Notes: generated by a model from the letters alone, not told the origin. A stretch of DNA of 64,000 bases from Salibaculum halophilum (GCF_002094885.1 NZ_MSIT01000002.1:62001-126000); one strand, 5' to 3'. Counted from the stretch's first letter, positions 1 to 8,947 are shown. Numbers and translations are program-made.

Positions 1-693
1 AATATCATCAATGCCGCGCATCTGAATGATGTCGAGCGCCTTCTGTTTCTGGGGTCATCCTGCATCTACCCCAAGCGCGCGCCCCAGCCTATTTCCGAAG
101 ACAGCCTGCTCACGGGTCCGCTGGAGCCCACCAACGAATGGTATGCGATTGCCAAGATCGCCGGCATCAAGCTGGTGCAGGCCTATCGCAAGCAATACGG
201 TCGGGACTGGATCTCGGCCATGCCGACCAATCTGTACGGCCCGGGTGACAATTTCGACCTTCAGTCCAGCCATGTCCTGCCCGCGCTGATCCGCAAGGCG
301 CATGAAGCCAAACTGGCGGGATCGGATCATATCACCATTTGGGGCACCGGCACGCCGCGCCGGGAATTCCTGCATGCAGATGACTGCGCCGATGCGCTGG
401 TCTTTCTGCTGCAGACCTATTCGGGTGATGTGCATGTCAATGTCGGATCGGGCGAGGATATCCCCATACATGACCTGGCGCAGCTGGTTTGCGAGGTCGT
501 GGACTTCAACGGCGAGATCCGCTGCGACACCACCAAACCCGACGGCACGCCGCGCAAGCTGATGTCCGGCGACAAGCTGCGCGAGATGGGGTGGGCGCCT
601 AAGATTGGTTTGCGAGAGGGCATTGCGGCCGTCTACCGCACGCATTTTGCCGAGGATGACCCCATTCGTGGCGCTTCGGTTGTCAACATTTAG
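1..693 (+). CDS. fcl: GDP-L-fucose synthase, 5' end outside the window
   Basis: The frame is open from base 1 and gives the last 230 residues of an NAD-dependent epimerase/reductase of the short-chain dehydrogenase type. It reads [16 protein letters not shown] and then [14 protein letters not shown], the signature of GDP-L-fucose synthase (GDP-4-keto-6-deoxymannose 3,5-epimerase/4-reductase). The catalytic Tyr and Lys are the YAIAK at visible residues 48-52, and the Ser is in the SSC just before. Family members are about 310-320 residues, so roughly 85-90 N-terminal residues with the Rossmann GxxGxxG lie upstream. It makes GDP-L-fucose in the cytosol for surface glycans, which fits the flippase and polymerase genes downstream. 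The stop is TAG at 691-693. Confidence 0.93.
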   Translation, partial: NIINAAHLNDVERLLFLGSSCIYPKRAPQPISEDSLLTGPLEPTNEWYAIAKIAGIKLVQAYRKQYGRDWISAMPTNLYGPGDNFDLQSSHVLPALIRKAHEAKLAGSDHITIWGTGTPRREFLHADDCADALVFLLQTYSGDVHVNVGSGEDIPIHDLAQLVCEVVDFNGEIRCDTTKPDGTPRKLMSGDKLREMGWAPKIGLREGIAAVYRTHFAEDDPIRGASVVNI

Positions 694-707
694 CTGAAGG
701 CGACGCA

Positions 708-1496
708 ATGATTCCATTTAACAAGCAAATCATCTTCGCCACGCGCCCGCTGCGGTACGCGTTCGATAGCTTCACCTACGGCCGCTTCGCAGACTCAGTG
801 CCCTTGGCCGCGCTGAAAGATAAACAAAAGGGCGAACCGATGCTTGTTGTGGGCAACGGTCCCAGCTTGAACCAGACCCCACTCGACGATTTCGCACATG
901 TTCCATCCATTGGGATGAACAAGATCGACATGATCTATTCGCGCACAAAGTGGCGCCCCGAGGTGGTGGTTTGCCTCAACAACATGGTTGCAAAGCAGAG
1001 CCAAGACTCTTTCGCATGCAGTGAAATACCCGTTTTCGTGGCATGGAAAGCGCGTTGGTACTTGCGGGCGGAGAATCGCAAGAAGCTGAGATTCTTCAAC
1101 ACAAACCTGTCCAACGCGTTTTCAACAGATGCCGTTCGGGGCTTTGGCAGCTCGGCTACGGTGACTTATATTGCCTTGCAGTTGGCATACTGGATGGGGG
1201 CCGATCCGGTTATACTCTTCGGTGTGGACCACAGTTTCAAGTACAACGGTCCAGAGGCCACTTATCAAAAGCGCGAAGGGCCGGATACCAATCATTTCGA
1301 CCCAAATTATTTCAAGGCTGGAACTTATTGGGGAACCCCGGACCTGGACCAGTCAGAGATCGACTATGCCATTGCCCGGCAGGCTTTTGAAGCGGATGGT
1401 CGGAAGGTGTACGATGCGACAGTAGGCGGGAAGCTGGAAGTATTCGAGAAAATCGGGTTAGATCGGGCGTCGGCGCTGACCAAAAATGATCTTTGA
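708..1496 (+). CDS. DUF115/MptE-like Rossmann protein of a glycan locus
   Basis: 262 residues. The start ATG follows AAGGCG by a normal distance and lies 14 bases after fcl. Visible motifs are LVVGNGPSLN near residues 46-55 and GFGSSATVTYIALQLAYWMGA followed by ILFGVDHSF. This pattern is shared by the DUF115 / 6-hydroxymethylpterin-diphosphokinase MptE-like family and, in the GNGPSL part, by family-42 sialyltransferases. Such proteins in bacterial polysaccharide and flagellin-glycosylation loci probably act on nucleotide-activated sugars. I see no membrane segment or signal peptide. A sugar-transfer or sugar-phosphate role is inferred from motif and context; the exact substrate cannot be read from the sequence. 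Confidence 0.62.
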   Translation: MIPFNKQIIFATRPLRYAFDSFTYGRFADSVPLAALKDKQKGEPMLVVGNGPSLNQTPLDDFAHVPSIGMNKIDMIYSRTKWRPEVVVCLNNMVAKQSQDSFACSEIPVFVAWKARWYLRAENRKKLRFFNTNLSNAFSTDAVRGFGSSATVTYIALQLAYWMGADPVILFGVDHSFKYNGPEATYQKREGPDTNHFDPNYFKAGTYWGTPDLDQSEIDYAIARQAFEADGRKVYDATVGGKLEVFEKIGLDRASALTKNDL

Positions 1497-1541
1497 GATG
1501 GGTGAACCGCGATCTCTATACTTTTTTTACAAGGACGCAGT

Positions 1542-2918
1542 GTGTCGACTTGGGCAACGTATGTTGCGAAGTCTCTTCCAGTTTTTGCTCTTCCCCCCTT
1601 TATTGTTGCGACCTTCTCGCCGGGAGAGGCGGCAGTCTGGTTCATTTTCATTACGCTGCAAGGGATGCAGCTTCTGATTGCTTCAAGTACCGATCAGCCG
1701 ATGGTGCGTGGCTATGCCTATGCCCTCGGCGGGGCGACGCAGGTGCAGGACATGCGCATTGCCGACCCTTCAACCCACCGCAGCCCAAACGTGGAGCTGT
1801 TCAGCCGCGTCTGGGGCGTGAGCGTCTTCGCCCATCTCGTGATCGGGATCGCGACCCTTGTGTTGCTCTCCGCGATGGGAATTTGGTCGGCGGCACCGCT
1901 CATTGCCGATACAGGAACGGGAGAGCTCTGGGTCGCGCTGGCAGCTTTCATCCTGGGCGGAGCGATCCGGGCTTATGGCGGATTGCACGTGTCATACCTC
2001 ATGGGCATAGACCGCATCCCCCTTTTGCGTTGGTGGGAGACCTGTTTCTGGCTGCTCGCGTTTGTTGCGGCGCTCTCGGTCCTATTGCTGGGAGGCGGGC
2101 TGCTGGAGATCGCGATCGGCTATCAGATCCCGCTGTGTCTGAACATCGTCTGGAATGCATGGCTGTGCCGCCGCGACCAGAACAACCGCGCCGGTTTTGT
2201 CAGCCGAATCCGGGTGGACCGCGAGGTCCTTGCCCAGCTCTGGCCAAGCATCTGGCGAACCGGATTGGGCACTACTCTGTTCATTGGTGCGACACAGGGG
2301 GCCGGTTTGTACTACGCTACGGTCGGCGAGGCGCAGGATGTGGCCGCCTTCCTGTTCGCGATGTCCATCATCCGGCCGCTTGGGCAATTTGCTCAAGTGC
2401 CATTCATGACGAAGCTGCCTCGGCTCGCCCGGCTTCAGGCCGAAGGCGAACGGGGCGCGCAGCGCAAGATCGCAGAACGCAGCATGATGTTGAGTTATGC
2501 TTTGCATGCCTTCATGGTCATCGGTGTGGCCCTGGCCTTGCCAATTGTCCCGGGCTTGCGCGGGTCCGAGGTTCAGGTGCCGATTCTGTTATGGCTTCTC
2601 ATCGGAATTGCGGGGTATATAGAGCGTATGGGGTCCATGCATCTACAGCTCTACGCCACCACGAACCATGTTTTGTTGCACTGGGCCAACGGCCTGGCAG
2701 CAGCGGTATTCTTGGGTCTGGCCGCTGTGCTGTTGCCCACGCTGGAGGTTTACGCATTTCCTGTTGGTCATATGATCGCTTTGGTGATGATTTATTGTCC
2801 GATTGGCATGATAAACAGTTATAGGTCGTTTCGACTAAACTTTCCTATTTTTGAGATGAGGACATCATTAGCCCCTGTAACCGTACTACTGCTATCCTTA
2901 ATGGCGATAAAAAAATGA
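1542..2918 (+). CDS. Wzx-like polysaccharide flippase
   Basis: 458 residues, starting at GTG 1542 with AAGGA at 1531-1535. The protein is almost entirely hydrophobic, with about a dozen membrane-spanning stretches separated by short basic loops. This is the layout of MATE/PST-type oligosaccharide flippases that turn lipid-linked repeat units across the inner membrane. It overlaps the next gene (the polymerase) by ATGA at 2915-2918, so the two are translationally coupled, and the Wzx-Wzy pairing supports the call. A longer-looking frame starting at 1493 is out of frame and lacks the hydrophobic pattern. G+C content falls toward the 3' end, where the AT-rich polymerase begins. Confidence 0.72.
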   Translation: MSTWATYVAKSLPVFALPPFIVATFSPGEAAVWFIFITLQGMQLLIASSTDQPMVRGYAYALGGATQVQDMRIADPSTHRSPNVELFSRVWGVSVFAHLVIGIATLVLLSAMGIWSAAPLIADTGTGELWVALAAFILGGAIRAYGGLHVSYLMGIDRIPLLRWWETCFWLLAFVAALSVLLLGGGLLEIAIGYQIPLCLNIVWNAWLCRRDQNNRAGFVSRIRVDREVLAQLWPSIWRTGLGTTLFIGATQGAGLYYATVGEAQDVAAFLFAMSIIRPLGQFAQVPFMTKLPRLARLQAEGERGAQRKIAERSMMLSYALHAFMVIGVALALPIVPGLRGSEVQVPILLWLLIGIAGYIERMGSMHLQLYATTNHVLLHWANGLAAAVFLGLAAVLLPTLEVYAFPVGHMIALVMIYCPIGMINSYRSFRLNFPIFEMRTSLAPVTVLLLSLMAIKK

Positions 2919-4213
2919 CACTCGTACTATTATATACAGTCATTTGCCTATTTTTCTATCACATTAGGCGTGTACCTATCGTGCGGGTAGATTATGTTTT
3001 TACGCTCATGCTGTTCGTTGTAGCGGCTGGAAGCTTCAATCCTTTTCTCCAGTTTCCATTTTCGCCCTCGATTAATGTAATATTTCTTATTCTGAGCGTT
3101 CACACGGCTTTTACTATTGGCTTCCTCACAACATATTACACGACAAAACAGTCCGAGCTTACGATAAACGCCACGAAACACGATCAATATCTCTACCTTT
3201 TTATTACCGGGATCACTACAGTATTTTCTTTTGGTGTCATATTAACTGATATCACCTCGGGATCTCTACCCGTTATCTCAGAGTTTTTAAATGTAAGCGA
3301 TGCTCGCCAATCACACTGGCAGTCTGCGTACTCTTCGGGCGGAGTCGATAGCCTCTTGAACGCATTATCATATTTAACATTAATTTATATAATATCGTTT
3401 CCCTATTCAAGAAGGCATTTCAGGGCGTCTTACTTAATATTTCTGCTGGCACTAGTGTCACTCGTTGATTTTTCCCTGCAGAAAGGTGCCAGATCTATAA
3501 TTGTCTATGCAGTAATCGGTTGTCTCGCGGTTTATATTGCCGTCAATCAAACAAAAATGTCTCGGATGCTAATAATTTCTTCTGCGCTTGTTCTTGCGTT
3601 CTACATACTGGGCGCAGAGTTTTATTTGGCAAGGTCGCCAAATTTTAATCAGGCGCCTGAAAGCTTTCTTCGGCATAATTGCGCCGGAGCATCCTATTCA
3701 GATATTGGCGCTGATTTATCGATCAACCTTAAAGCGCTTGTTTTGTCGTCTTGCTATTTCTCTAGTCCCCCTTATTACTTTGACATATTTTTGGACCAAA
3801 ATCAGGGGCGGAATTTTTTAATCGGTGGATATAATCTATCGATTTTCTATTCTGATCTTTTTATTGAGTCTCGAAATGATATCGCCGCCATTTTCGCACA
3901 GTTGTCGTATGGCCAAAATCCTTGGTCAACTGCGGCAAGGGACTTTTTCATTGACTTTGGTTATACGTCTCCAGTTTTTCTCTTTGTATTAGGGTGCATT
4001 GTAGGGCTTCAAGCAAACGCTTTTCCGGCAAATACTTACATGGGTGCTGCCCGGATTGGTGTACTCGCTTGTTTCGGTTTTATGCTTCCCCTGATTTCGC
4101 CGCTGGTAATTCGACCTATAATATACCCTTTTGTTTTCCTGGTAATTTTTCCATACCTGCTACAAGTATTTTTTGCTGCTTCCGGCGCGAAAATAGGGCG
4201 CAAGTATAGGTAG
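2915..4213 (+). CDS. Wzy-like O-antigen/capsule repeat-unit polymerase
   Basis: 432 residues with roughly ten hydrophobic segments and a large loop in the second half (about residues 230-320, between NFNQAPESFLRHN and NDIAAIFAQLSYG). That is the usual build of Wzy polymerases, which join lipid-linked repeat units in the periplasm. The start ATG overlaps the flippase stop. Base composition is unlike most of the window: bases 2941-3000 are 23 G/C of 60. Low G+C and poor sequence conservation are typical of Wzy genes and suggest horizontal transfer. The assignment rests on topology and position after a flippase, not on a diagnostic motif. Confidence 0.62.
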   Translation: MTLVLLYTVICLFFYHIRRVPIVRVDYVFTLMLFVVAAGSFNPFLQFPFSPSINVIFLILSVHTAFTIGFLTTYYTTKQSELTINATKHDQYLYLFITGITTVFSFGVILTDITSGSLPVISEFLNVSDARQSHWQSAYSSGGVDSLLNALSYLTLIYIISFPYSRRHFRASYLIFLLALVSLVDFSLQKGARSIIVYAVIGCLAVYIAVNQTKMSRMLIISSALVLAFYILGAEFYLARSPNFNQAPESFLRHNCAGASYSDIGADLSINLKALVLSSCYFSSPPYYFDIFLDQNQGRNFLIGGYNLSIFYSDLFIESRNDIAAIFAQLSYGQNPWSTAARDFFIDFGYTSPVFLFVLGCIVGLQANAFPANTYMGAARIGVLACFGFMLPLISPLVIRPIIYPFVFLVIFPYLLQVFFAASGAKIGRKYR

Positions 4214-4276
4214 ATGAAAACATCAAAAAACGCAAATACGGACTGATTGTCGTGATAACGATTTCAGCACGTTACA

Positions 4277-4301
4277 CACTTAATCAAATTTAAGTGGTTT
4301 T
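4277..4301 (+). terminator. Possible terminator after the polymerase gene
   Basis: CACTTAA (4277-4283), a six-base loop and TTAAGTG (4290-4296) form a 7-bp AT-rich stem followed by GTTTT. It lies in the 173-base gap between two convergent genes. The stem is weak, so this is a tentative call. Confidence 0.4.
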
Positions 4302-4386
4302 GCGATCTTACCTAAAGTTCAAAGGCACTCACCACCACAAAAGTAAGTCCAATTTTGGAGATTAACTTGATGACACGGCAAATTGA

Positions 4387-5079
4387 CTACCGCTTCAAAA
4401 CCAGTGTTGCCGAGTTCTTGCCAATGCTGGTAACCTCGAATCCGTGTGAAACCAAATGGGGAATGGCGGTCTCTCCTTTTCCCCTCCAAACGCCCGCTTC
4501 CCGCCAAACATCATCAAAGACAACAATCGTCCCGGGTCTGGCAAGGCGTACAATCTCATAAGCGCAGTCTAAGTGCATTTTATGGCAGGCAGAGTTATTA
4601 ATGGTTGTTCCGAGCAGGGCTTCGTATTTTTTCTTGCGCTTGGCCGAATGATTTGGGTGCTCAAAGTCAAAAGCATCCAGATAAATAAAATCGATAGGGC
4701 GCTCAAACGCTTGAAGGAACTCCTCACCTTTCTGTGTGACCGGCGTAAAGCTTTTGCCCAAGCCTTGAATTTCCTGTTTAGCACATTGCGTATTGTCGCT
4801 ATCCATGTCGACAGTAATCATTTGAATGCCGTGAAGATGACAGAGGTTGGCAAGGATTGAAGTCGAACCTAACCCAGGCACATCCTCTCGGGTCGTACCA
4901 ATCTCGACAAGCGTTCTACCCGTCAAATCTAAGCCTTGCGCGGCAAGCCGATTTATCTCCGCAACCATTAATTCGTGGCCATGCTCTTTAGTTTCATGCA
5001 AGCCAACTGCAATAGCGACATTCTTAACAGTTTGTTTCAACCCAATTTTGTCAAGAAACTCTACAACGTTACCTTTCAT
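4387..5079 (-). CDS. Class I SAM-dependent methyltransferase-like protein
   Basis: 230 residues. The middle reads TLVEIGTTREDVPGLGSTS (around residues 57-75), then ITVDMDSDN, then DFIYLDAFDFEHP and later GTIVVFDDVW. This order (glycine-containing loop after a beta strand, acidic residue ending strand 2, IDFIYLDA strand 4) resembles the Methyltransf_24-type Rossmann methyltransferases found in glycan loci. The usual GxGxG is degenerate (EIGTTREDVPGLGS), so catalytic competence is not certain. It is the last gene of the minus-strand run and sits 56 bases after the dehydrogenase. Its base composition is AT-rich like the neighbouring polymerase. A possible role is methyl capping of a surface sugar (inference). 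Confidence 0.5.
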   Translation of the reverse strand: MKGNVVEFLDKIGLKQTVKNVAIAVGLHETKEHGHELMVAEINRLAAQGLDLTGRTLVEIGTTREDVPGLGSTSILANLCHLHGIQMITVDMDSDNTQCAKQEIQGLGKSFTPVTQKGEEFLQAFERPIDFIYLDAFDFEHPNHSAKRKKKYEALLGTTINNSACHKMHLDCAYEIVRLARPGTIVVFDDVWREAGVWRGKGETAIPHLVSHGFEVTSIGKNSATLVLKR

Positions 5080-5135
5080 TTTGGCTTCCTTCTTTTGTTA
5101 GTGACAGTACAGAAGAATTAATCTCCCACTTTCTC

Positions 5136-6077
5136 CTAAGTGCGTTGGCCCAAAAACCCGGCCATCAGCTCGATCGCCTTGAGTGAGACATGTCGTACGG
5201 CATCCTCGGTGTTTGACCCGTTATGGGACCCGCAAATCAGTCGGTCCTGGAACGCGCGCAAGGGGGCGTCCATGGGGAGTGGCTCGACCTCGAACACGTC
5301 AAGGGCGGCGGAATGGACAAGCCCGCGCTCCAGCCCGGTGACGAGGGCGGCCTCCGCAATGACCGGGCCGCGCCCGACATTGACAACGCGCACACCGGGT
5401 TTCAGCCGGTCCAGGATATCCATGTTGAACATGTGTTGGGTGTCGGATGTCAGGGGCGCGGTGAAAACCAGATAGTCCTGCTCTTCGACGGCTTCTGGCC
5501 AAGGCGCAAGATGAACGCCGTCAGGCAATATTGCCGGGTCGCAAAACGGGTCGACGACAGTGACTGTCACATCATGGGCCAGCAGGCGCCGGACTGCGTT
5601 TTTCCCGATATCGCCGTAGCCGATAACGGCCGCGCGGCGCGACCACAGAGATTGACCGCGCGGTTTCGGCCAACCGCCGTCACGCACCCCACGATCGATA
5701 ACGAATGTCTCGCGAGCGAGGGCCGTGACATAATGCATGGCCAGATCACCGACTTCCCTTCCGAAGACACCAGGCGTGTTGGTGATGGGTAAACCAATGC
5801 GCTGACAGGCCGCGAAATCTACGTTATCCACGCCCACACCCCATTTGACAGCCGCGCGTAGCTTTCCTGAATGTCCGGCTTCAAAGACCTCTTTGGTGGC
5901 CGGATCGTCACCTATGATCCAGCCGTCGAAGTTCGGCACGGTGTCTATCAATTCCGGTACACTCATGGTCTGGGTTACCGCTCCGGCTTGAAGCCTGAGA
6001 CCAAGCTCCTCGGCAGGCTCGTGAAACTCGTCAAGCATGCCCAACATGGGCGGGCAGGTTACCAGGATCCTATTCAT
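5136..6077 (-). CDS. D-isomer-specific 2-hydroxyacid dehydrogenase
   Basis: 313 residues of the phosphoglycerate/formate dehydrogenase family. The NAD-binding loop AAVIGYGDIGKNAVRRL has its GYGDIG near residues 153-158. The catalytic Arg is in VNVGRGP (about 236), the Glu in DVFEVEPLP, and the His in CGSHNG (about 285). The start overlaps the stop of the CMP-sugar-synthetase-like gene by four bases, so the two are coupled. A hydroxyacid dehydrogenase next to a cytidylyltransferase suggests it prepares a 2-keto or 2-hydroxy acid sugar precursor rather than serving serine synthesis. That role is inferred from context. Confidence 0.8.
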   Translation of the reverse strand: MNRILVTCPPMLGMLDEFHEPAEELGLRLQAGAVTQTMSVPELIDTVPNFDGWIIGDDPATKEVFEAGHSGKLRAAVKWGVGVDNVDFAACQRIGLPITNTPGVFGREVGDLAMHYVTALARETFVIDRGVRDGGWPKPRGQSLWSRRAAVIGYGDIGKNAVRRLLAHDVTVTVVDPFCDPAILPDGVHLAPWPEAVEEQDYLVFTAPLTSDTQHMFNMDILDRLKPGVRVVNVGRGPVIAEAALVTGLERGLVHSAALDVFEVEPLPMDAPLRAFQDRLICGSHNGSNTEDAVRHVSLKAIELMAGFLGQRT

Positions 6078-6778
6078 GCCTGCAAAACCTTTCCATCTGT
6101 CCGGAGTTGGTGGATCGCTTCGGCCATGGACCAGTCCTCAGGCGTGTCGATGTCCGTTGCCTCCAGCTTGTCCATGATATGCAATGCCGGCTTTTTGCCG
6201 ATCCGCGCATTTGTGCGCGCAAAACTCTCACGTGAAAATATGTAAAGATTGGAGTTCTCTTCGTACCACGGCTCAAGATCTTGAGTCTGTATTAGATTAT
6301 CAGGATCGTGATTGATCGCACTGCCATCGGACCGATAAAATCGGGACTGAACCTTGTTGACGGTGAATAGGGAGTCACAGTTACCTGACGCTAATTCCCG
6401 ATGGTAGGCGTCAAGCGCCGCCTGAATTGTCTGAGACGACAGCATCGGATTAGTAGTATGTGTCATCAGGTAGGTATCTGCCTCTACAGCTGCAACATCG
6501 TCGGCCAGGATAAGATTCATTGATACCTTATCTCCGCAAAGTGCAGGCTTGCGATCGCGAATTCGAACGCGCGGCCCATCCGTCAAGCCATTTTCTGCCA
6601 ATATCGCTCTGGCATCCGTATTGATGACAACTTCGGCCAACTCATCCATTTTCAGCAATGTGTCGAGTATCCACCTGAAAAGCGGCTTGCCGTGTAGTTT
6701 ACGGAAATTTTTTCCACACACGCGCTGGCTATTAGCTTTCATGGGGAGAAGTGCGACGCACCGGCTTGAGCCATTCAT
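6074..6778 (-). CDS. Acylneuraminate cytidylyltransferase-like (CMP-sugar synthetase)
   Basis: 234 residues. The N-terminus reads CVALLPMKANSQRVCGKNFR, the nucleotide-binding loop of the NeuA/KdsB superfamily (typical form ALIPARgGSKRiPgKN), followed by GKPLFRWILDTLL and a DDVAAVEADTYLMTHTTNP segment matching the region around the metal-binding aspartate. The enzyme is expected to couple CTP to a 2-keto-3-deoxy acid sugar. The chosen start keeps the strand before the loop, which gives a 47-base overlap with the upstream glycosyltransferase gene; starting at the internal Met would delete that strand. No sialic/legionaminic synthase is visible here, so the sugar is unknown. Confidence 0.78.
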   Translation of the reverse strand: MNGSSRCVALLPMKANSQRVCGKNFRKLHGKPLFRWILDTLLKMDELAEVVINTDARAILAENGLTDGPRVRIRDRKPALCGDKVSMNLILADDVAAVEADTYLMTHTTNPMLSSQTIQAALDAYHRELASGNCDSLFTVNKVQSRFYRSDGSAINHDPDNLIQTQDLEPWYEENSNLYIFSRESFARTNARIGKKPALHIMDKLEATDIDTPEDWSMAEAIHQLRTDGKVLQA

Positions 6779-7685
6779 CCTGTTCGACCTTGTCTGAGTT
6801 ATGTGGATAGAAAAATTTTTCCTTCGCCTTCTGAGAAAGACGACGATGTTCGTTATTACCTTTGAAGGACCCTAGATACTGATTCCAACGGTAGCGCAGC
6901 ATTTCCATTTTTGATGTCGAATAAACACCGTTACGCCTGGCTGTCCACCAATCCCCTACTACACTCCGGATCACGTAGCGCATGACATCAAACCGGGATA
7001 AGTGAACTTCCGGCATAATAAAGCGTAGTGCCAATGCTTCCCGCTCGAAACGGCGCCGAATTTGTGCCCAGCTCTCGCGATGATGGTGAAAGACCGCGGC
7101 GTTGGCCACATAGCCAATACTCATGTTCTGACTAACAAGTCTTTTGGCAAGTTCCATATCTTCGAGCCCCGTCAATTCCTCGTCGAATGGATTGGATTCC
7201 CAGATCGTACGAAGCAAAGCCGAGTTGGCGTTGTTGCAGAAAAATCCTTTCTGGGGGATATCGGACGAATCCGGGAAGTATTTGGCAAAAATTAAGCGTT
7301 CACTGAAATTGCTCTCGTCATCGCCGATCTGACGTCCGTAGCTGTATGCAGCTTTACCATCTATCAAAGGTCGGCAAAGGTTTTGCAGCCAATCGTAATC
7401 TGCCGGAACGCAATGACCCGAGATGAAGACCAGGATGTCGCCAGTTGAAAAAGCACAGCCCCTGTTCAATGATCGTCCAAAGCTGAATTCGGACTTGGCG
7501 ATGTTGGTAACGCGGACGCCGTAATCTTGGGCAATTTCTATGGTGCCATCTGTCGAACCAGAATCAACCAGCACGACCTCTACATCTACATCGAGATCAA
7601 CTGTGCGCTGTAACTTGATCATCTCCAAGAGATCAGGGAGATGCCTTGCCTCGTTGAGCGCGCGGATTACAATACTTGCCCGCAT
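6732..7685 (-). CDS. Family 2 glycosyltransferase
   Basis: 317 residues with the GT-A fold signature: SIVIRALNEARHL at the N-terminus, DSGSTDG at about 41-47 (nucleotide-sugar binding), ISGHCVPAD in place of the usual DxD strand, and GLEDMELAKR near 173-182 with the ED pair used for the catalytic base. There is no membrane segment, so it is a soluble inverting transferase working at the cytoplasmic face on a lipid-linked glycan. It is the first gene of the minus-strand run and its 3' end overlaps the cytidylyltransferase start. Donor and acceptor cannot be read from the sequence. Confidence 0.88.
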   Translation of the reverse strand: MRASIVIRALNEARHLPDLLEMIKLQRTVDLDVDVEVVLVDSGSTDGTIEIAQDYGVRVTNIAKSEFSFGRSLNRGCAFSTGDILVFISGHCVPADYDWLQNLCRPLIDGKAAYSYGRQIGDDESNFSERLIFAKYFPDSSDIPQKGFFCNNANSALLRTIWESNPFDEELTGLEDMELAKRLVSQNMSIGYVANAAVFHHHRESWAQIRRRFEREALALRFIMPEVHLSRFDVMRYVIRSVVGDWWTARRNGVYSTSKMEMLRYRWNQYLGSFKGNNEHRRLSQKAKEKFFYPHNSDKVEQDEWLKPVRRTSPHES

Positions 7686-8017
7686 TGTGACGGTCCTCGG
7701 TTCACAAACTCATGGTACATCACCCCACACCGCCTTGAAGTATAAGACGGATCTACTGAAGTCTAGTGGGGACTGCGCGTCTCGACTTCGAACTGGGCTG
7801 CAGGCGATCTCGCGCCCATTTCTTGTGCGATCAATGATAGGATCGCAAGGTTTGCCACGTCAGAACTGCCTAAGAGACAGGCACGGTCGCTATGACCACT
7901 TCGATGTATGATCTGCCTCGGGCGCAGACCCGCCAAGCCGGCGGCTGCCGGGTTGACAACTTTCGCCAAGCACAGGAACTCTGACTTATCCGTGCCGGTA
8001 ACTTCCGCGAGGTTAGA
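7686..8017. other. 332-base divergent intergenic region
   Basis: Lies between the divergently read glycosyltransferase and LysM genes, so it should hold promoters for both. A TATACT hexamer reads toward the minus strand (7744-7739), but I see no good -35 for it. A TTGACA at 7953-7958 reads toward the LysM gene but has no fitting -10. No gene, tRNA or strong hairpin was recognised. Confidence 0.4.
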
Positions 8018-8902
8018 ATGACAACACGCTCTTCCAAAAAAACGGTCGCTGGTCTGACCCCAATGTTGATGACCGCGCTGTCGAGCCTTCCGCTACAGGC
8101 GGAGGAATATCAGGTGCAGGCGGGCGACACTCTGATGAGTATTGCTCGCAGTGAACTGGGTTCGGCGGCGAGATGGCGTGAACTGTGCGAGATCAACCGC
8201 GATCAGCTTGACGACTGTGACCGAATACTCGCGGGGATGACCTTGATCCTGGATGCTGAATCGGATGGTTCCGGGCAAACGCAATCAACCGCTCAGGCGG
8301 AGGCGGTTCCGGATGCCGAAGATATCGCAACGGATCAGACCGCAGAAACACCGGTCCCTAACGCCTCTGAAAATTTTCTGCCCAACGACAGCTTGCAGGG
8401 AGCCACGATAGGCGAACTCGGCGGCGCGGGCAGTCTGCCAGATCATTGGGATATCTATTTCGCACGCGATTCGGACGGGGCTGCCGCAGTGGTGGACGTG
8501 ACAGAAGACTGGATCGACTTGCGTATCACGCAAAACGGGGGGCAGGGAGTCGTGCACGTCAACTTCGCGCGCAGAGGCAGCTTTGTGGAAACAACGCCCA
8601 ACGAGCGTTGGGAGTTCACCGCCGACCTGGCGGTGGTCGACGACGATGAAAGTGGTAACTGGCAAGCCAATCTGGCTGGCTCACAGTGGCGCGCCGACGG
8701 TCGTTCACCCAGTTTGGGCGCCTTCGTATTCTCGGCTGATTTGCCGCTCACTCCAGAAATGGCCACCTTTACCGGTACCGCGGTGACTGGCTCGCCCGAC
8801 GCCGCGCTCGTGGATCCCGATTTGAGGTTGGTGTCGTCTGGCCCTTGGACAGCGACGTTCCGCATCGGGGCGCCGACGTTCAAGCGCGTATCGGGCGACT
8901 GA
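8018..8902 (+). CDS. Secreted LysM-domain protein with unknown C-terminal domain
   Basis: 294 residues. A signal-like stretch (about 8-27, ending LPLQA) is followed by one LysM repeat at roughly residues 29-78 (EEYQVQAGDTLMSIARSELG ... ILAGMTLIL), which binds peptidoglycan or other N-acetylglucosamine chains. After an acidic, low-complexity linker (about 80-125) comes a second region of about 150 residues with alternating hydrophobic strands (WDIYFARDSDG, GVVHVNFARRGSF, WEFTADLAVV, TATFRIGAP) that looks like a beta-sandwich of the carbohydrate-binding kind. I do not recognise that domain. Its position beside a polysaccharide locus and a head-spike module suggests an envelope or glycan-binding role (inference). 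Confidence 0.7.
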   Translation: MTTRSSKKTVAGLTPMLMTALSSLPLQAEEYQVQAGDTLMSIARSELGSAARWRELCEINRDQLDDCDRILAGMTLILDAESDGSGQTQSTAQAEAVPDAEDIATDQTAETPVPNASENFLPNDSLQGATIGELGGAGSLPDHWDIYFARDSDGAAAVVDVTEDWIDLRITQNGGQGVVHVNFARRGSFVETTPNERWEFTADLAVVDDDESGNWQANLAGSQWRADGRSPSLGAFVFSADLPLTPEMATFTGTAVTGSPDAALVDPDLRLVSSGPWTATFRIGAPTFKRVSGD

Positions 8903-8947
8903 TCCCAGCAGCACCCCCGGCATCCATTGACACCGAGGGTGCTGCAA

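Noticed and set aside
1493-2824. 443-codon frame overlapping the flippase gene
   Set aside because: Arg/Gly/Pro-rich and without the membrane pattern; it is a frame shadow of the flippase gene.
7953-7985. TTGACA as a promoter for the LysM gene
   Set aside because: No -10-like hexamer at 15-19 bases; the nearest TTATCC is 26 bases away.
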